64,000 bases of DNA from Microbacterium sp. SORGH_AS_0969 (GTDB taxonomy: Bacteria > Actinomycetota > Actinomycetes > Actinomycetales > Microbacteriaceae). The stretch lies in assembly GCF_030818255.1 (NCBI RefSeq), contig NZ_JAUTAG010000001.1, positions 1,426,001 through 1,490,000 on the forward strand. The letters are read 5' to 3'. Under the pieces are notes generated by a model. It worked only from the letters and a program-made list of their open reading frames with translations, had not been told where the DNA came from and searched no databases. Shown here one piece after another: positions 61,787 through 64,000 of the stretch (positions within the stretch are counted from its first letter, which is position 1; the number at the start of each line of letters is the position of its first letter). A program made the translations under genes and the position numbers.

Positions 61787-61813
61787 ACTTGCAAGTAAGT
61801 CGCAGGATATTTA
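61787..61813. promoter_or_regulatory. Divergent promoter region with ACTTGCAAGT palindrome
   Basis: ACTTGCAAGT (61787-61796) is a perfect 10-bp palindrome in a locally AT-rich stretch, followed by a -10-like TATTTA (61808-61813) about 45 bases before the oxidase gene. It lies between the SMR/permease/dehydrogenase operon (minus) and the oxidase (plus), so the nearby Lrp-type regulator is a candidate for binding it. Confidence 0.4.
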
Positions 61814-61859
61814 ACATTCCGGTCACGTACAACCCTGAATTCTGACGATGGGAGCTTCG

Positions 61860-63275
61860 ATGGGCACCACGGTCTTCGAACGGCGGCGGGCCGACCCCGC
61901 GCAGGTGCAGCGGTCGCTGGCCGGCTCGCGGCACGACGTGTTCTGGCTCGACGATGTCCGGCGTCCGCGGTATCCGGCCCTGGGCGCGAACGCCCGCACC
62001 GATCTCGTCGTCGTGGGTGGCGGGTACAACGGGCTGTGGACCGCGATCCGCGCGAAGGAACGCGATCCGGGCACTCGGGTCATCCTGGTGGAAGCGAACC
62101 GGATCGGCTGGGCCGCGTCCGGGCGCAACGGTGGCTTCTGTGAGGCGACCCTGACCCACGGCCGCCAGAACGGGCTCACGCGCTGGCCTGACGAGATGAC
62201 GACGTTGGACCGTCTCGGCAACGAGAATCTCGCCGCGATCATCGCCACGGTGCGTCGGTACAGTCTCGACGTCGACCTGGAAGAGACCGGAGTGCTGAAG
62301 GTCGCGGTCGAGCCGCACCAGATCCCCTGGGTGCGCGACGAGCACTCCGATGCGGACCACGTGTATCTGGAGGGGGCGGAACTGCAGGCGCAGGTCGCCT
62401 CACCGACGTATCTCGCCGCGTCATGGGACCGCCGCGGGAACGTGCTCGTCCACCCGGCCAAGCTCGCGCTGGAGCTTGCACGTGTGGCGGAGAAGTTGGG
62501 CGTGGAGATCTTCGAGCACACGCCGGCTCACGACGTACGCCGCGACGGGGGCGGTGTCACCGTCCAGACCGACGGGGCGACGATCCGAGCCGATCGCGCC
62601 GCGATCGCCACCAACGTGTTTCCCTCGTTGATCCGGCGAACTCGATTGCTGACAGTGCCGGTCTACGACTATGTCCTGGCCACCGAGCCTCTCACCGCGG
62701 AGCAGCTCTCCCGGATCGGGTGGGCCGAGCGGCAGGGCATCGCCGATCTGGCCAATCAGTTCCACTACTACCGACGCGCGGCAGATGATCGGGTCGTCTT
62801 CGGTGGATACGACGCCGTCTACCATCCGGGGGGCCGTGTGCGCGCACGCTACGAAGACCGGGCAGCGTCGTTCGAGCGTCTTGCGGCGCACTTCTTCACG
62901 ACGTTCCCCCAGCTCGCCGACGTGCGGTTCAGCCACCGTTGGGCGGGACCGATCGACACGTGTTCGCGCTTCTGCGCGTACTTCGGGACCGCGCGCGGCG
63001 GCCGCGTCGCGTACAGTGCCGGCTTCACCGGCCTGGGTGTCGCCGCGACGCGATTCGCCGCCGACGTCCTGCTCGATCTCTTGTCGGGCGAGCGCACCGA
63101 ACGTACGGCCCTCGAGATGGTGCGGCGAAAGCCCATCCCCTTCCCGCCGGAGCCCGCGGCATCCATAGGGATCGCCGCAACGAAGTGGTCGCTCGACCGA
63201 GCCGATCACGACCGTGGTCGACGCAACCTCCTGTTGCGGGCGATGGATGCCGTCGGCATGGGCTTCGATTCGTGA
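61860..63275 (+). CDS. FAD-dependent amine oxidase, PuuB/DAO-like
   Basis: 471 aa. The dinucleotide motif DLVVVGGGYNGLWTAIRAKE and the VEANRIGWAASGRNGGFCEA loop are typical of DadA/PuuB-type oxidases. The C-terminus has TARGGRVAYSAGFTGLGVAA. PuuB oxidises gamma-glutamylputrescine; this protein more generally should deaminate an amine to an aldehyde, feeding the aldehyde dehydrogenase. I choose the second ATG because GGGAG lies 5 bases upstream; another ATG is at 61848. Confidence 0.83.
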   Translation: MGTTVFERRRADPAQVQRSLAGSRHDVFWLDDVRRPRYPALGANARTDLVVVGGGYNGLWTAIRAKERDPGTRVILVEANRIGWAASGRNGGFCEATLTHGRQNGLTRWPDEMTTLDRLGNENLAAIIATVRRYSLDVDLEETGVLKVAVEPHQIPWVRDEHSDADHVYLEGAELQAQVASPTYLAASWDRRGNVLVHPAKLALELARVAEKLGVEIFEHTPAHDVRRDGGGVTVQTDGATIRADRAAIATNVFPSLIRRTRLLTVPVYDYVLATEPLTAEQLSRIGWAERQGIADLANQFHYYRRAADDRVVFGGYDAVYHPGGRVRARYEDRAASFERLAAHFFTTFPQLADVRFSHRWAGPIDTCSRFCAYFGTARGGRVAYSAGFTGLGVAATRFAADVLLDLLSGERTERTALEMVRRKPIPFPPEPAASIGIAATKWSLDRADHDRGRRNLLLRAMDAVGMGFDS

Positions 63276-63610
63276 GCGGCGGGGTGGTGTGGACGGACGC
63301 ATCCGTGCGGGTGCCCCATGCGGCGTTGCCGGTCGGCGACGTCGTCGCCGGCGCTCCGACCTCCGGCTCTGTGGAGATCGGCCGCTTCGGTGCCGTGCGG
63401 TTCGGCGTGTGGGAGATCACGCGCGGGGTGGTCGCCGACGTCGAGGTGGACGAGGTGTTCGTTGTCTTGGCTGGGCGCGGACGCGTGGAGTTTCTCGCCC
63501 CGGCGGCACCGACGATCGAGCTGGCGGAGGGAATGGTGGTTCGGCTGTTCGCCGGTGCCCGGACACGCTGGATCGTCGACGAGACGATCCGCAAGGTCTA
63601 CGCCGTCTGA
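63272..63610 (+). CDS. Small cupin-fold protein
   Basis: 112 aa, GTG start overlapping the oxidase stop. Single cupin domain (WEITRGVVADVEVDEVFVVL, GRGRVEFL, AEGMVVRLFAGARTRWIVDE) like EutQ/DUF861-type proteins found with amine catabolic oxidases. Metal-binding His residues are missing from the usual first motif, so catalysis is uncertain. Its last 13 bases overlap the convergent flavoprotein gene. Confidence 0.75.
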   Translation: MSGGVVWTDASVRVPHAALPVGDVVAGAPTSGSVEIGRFGAVRFGVWEITRGVVADVEVDEVFVVLAGRGRVEFLAPAAPTIELAEGMVVRLFAGARTRWIVDETIRKVYAV

Positions 63611-64000
63611 GCGTGGCTCTGCACCACGGCGACGGCCGCGAGCTGGCCGGCGGCGATCGCGTTCGCGAGCGACGCCATCGGCCCCGGGAAGTGATCGGGC
63701 TGGGCCATGTCGCCCACGGCGTACACGCCGTCGACGCTCGTGCGTCCGAACGGGTCGACGCGGACGGCACCCGACTCCTGCCGCTCCAGGCCGAGCTGGT
63801 CGGCGAAGGGCGCTCGCTGCCGTGAGGTGGGTGCCACGAACGCCCCGGCGACCTCCTCGGTCGTGCCGTCGTCGAGGTGCAGCCGCAGCCCCGCCGGGAA
63901 ATCGCCCACCTCCCGCACCCGAACCGGGTCGAGAACGACGATCTCGGATGCCACGGGCTCGAGCATCGCGGCGAGCATCCCCGCGTGCCCGGTGCCGTTG
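63598..64000 (-). CDS. Thioredoxin-reductase-like FAD/NAD(P) oxidoreductase (C-terminal part, runs off window)
   Basis: About 134 residues are present, in the order GHAGMLAAML, then EVAGAFVAPTSRQRAPFAD, then the FAD-binding DPFGRTSVDGVYAVGDMAQP and ANAIAAGQLAAVAVV. This is the C-terminal FAD half of a two-dinucleotide-domain flavoprotein. The CxxC motif, if any, lies outside the window, so thioredoxin reductase cannot be distinguished from a ferredoxin-type or orphan reductase. Confidence 0.75.
   Translation of the reverse strand, partial: NGTGHAGMLAAMLEPVASEIVVLDPVRVREVGDFPAGLRLHLDDGTTEEVAGAFVAPTSRQRAPFADQLGLERQESGAVRVDPFGRTSVDGVYAVGDMAQPDHFPGPMASLANAIAAGQLAAVAVVQSHAQTA

Overview
The window is high-GC DNA from an actinobacterium, most likely a Microbacterium or close relative (Microbacteriaceae). 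Codon use is strongly G/C at third positions, genes are tightly packed with many 4-bp ATGA/GTGA overlaps, GTG starts are common, and the heptamer GGATGCC/GGCATCC is strikingly frequent. No rRNA, tRNA, CRISPR array or insertion sequence was found.

0-8.2 kb: a minus-strand Rhs/YD-repeat polymorphic toxin (about 1797 aa) is followed by six small genes. Three of these are paralogues with one membrane segment and a conserved two-Cys ectodomain, and two are small helical proteins. This looks like an immunity gene array. A partial pyruvate-dikinase regulatory gene lies at the left edge. 8.4-20 kb is mostly core: two small membrane proteins, a zinc alcohol dehydrogenase, purB, a low-Mr tyrosine phosphatase, a holin-like membrane protein, a HisC-type aminotransferase, an E1alpha-E1beta-E2 2-oxoacid dehydrogenase operon, and a hipBA toxin-antitoxin module with a clear palindromic operator. 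Three families of short intergenic repeats lie here.

20-39 kb is accessory and catabolic. The first block (20.1-25.4 kb) has an MHS transporter, a lactonase-like hydrolase, an aldehyde dehydrogenase, a 3-hydroxyisobutyrate-dehydrogenase-like oxidoreductase and a GntR regulator. The second block (26.2-38.8 kb) has SDRs, a lactonase-like hydrolase, two carboxymuconolactone-decarboxylase/AhpD proteins, another HIBADH-like enzyme, an SsuABC-like ABC transporter, a vanillyl-alcohol-oxidase-type flavoenzyme, a class-C-type serine esterase and a second GntR regulator. It is bracketed by two decayed MFS transporter fragments in the same orientation. Two promoter regions in this block share the perfect palindrome TGTCAGACA, a candidate operator for the second regulator. 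The substrate is unknown; an aromatic or phenolic ester is a reasonable guess.

39.4-43.6 kb: a higBA toxin-antitoxin pair with an ImmA/IrrE-like metallopeptidase that appears split from the antitoxin by a 2-nt expansion, then metQNI for methionine uptake. 43.7-52 kb: a long hairpin, then a zinc block (znuACB, zur, a two-gene permease system) behind a candidate Zur box, a propeller-like membrane protein, a DNA glycosylase, and a zinc-free (C-minus) ribosomal protein operon rpmB-rpmG-rpsN behind a structured leader.

52-64 kb: a LuxR-type regulator, an HU-type DNA-binding protein, a CopD-CtaG fusion, a hypothetical membrane-anchored protein, and a putative amine/polyamine degradation locus (Lrp regulator, aldehyde dehydrogenase, APC permease, paired SMR exporters, PuuB-like oxidase, cupin). 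A partial thioredoxin-reductase-like flavoprotein runs off the right edge.
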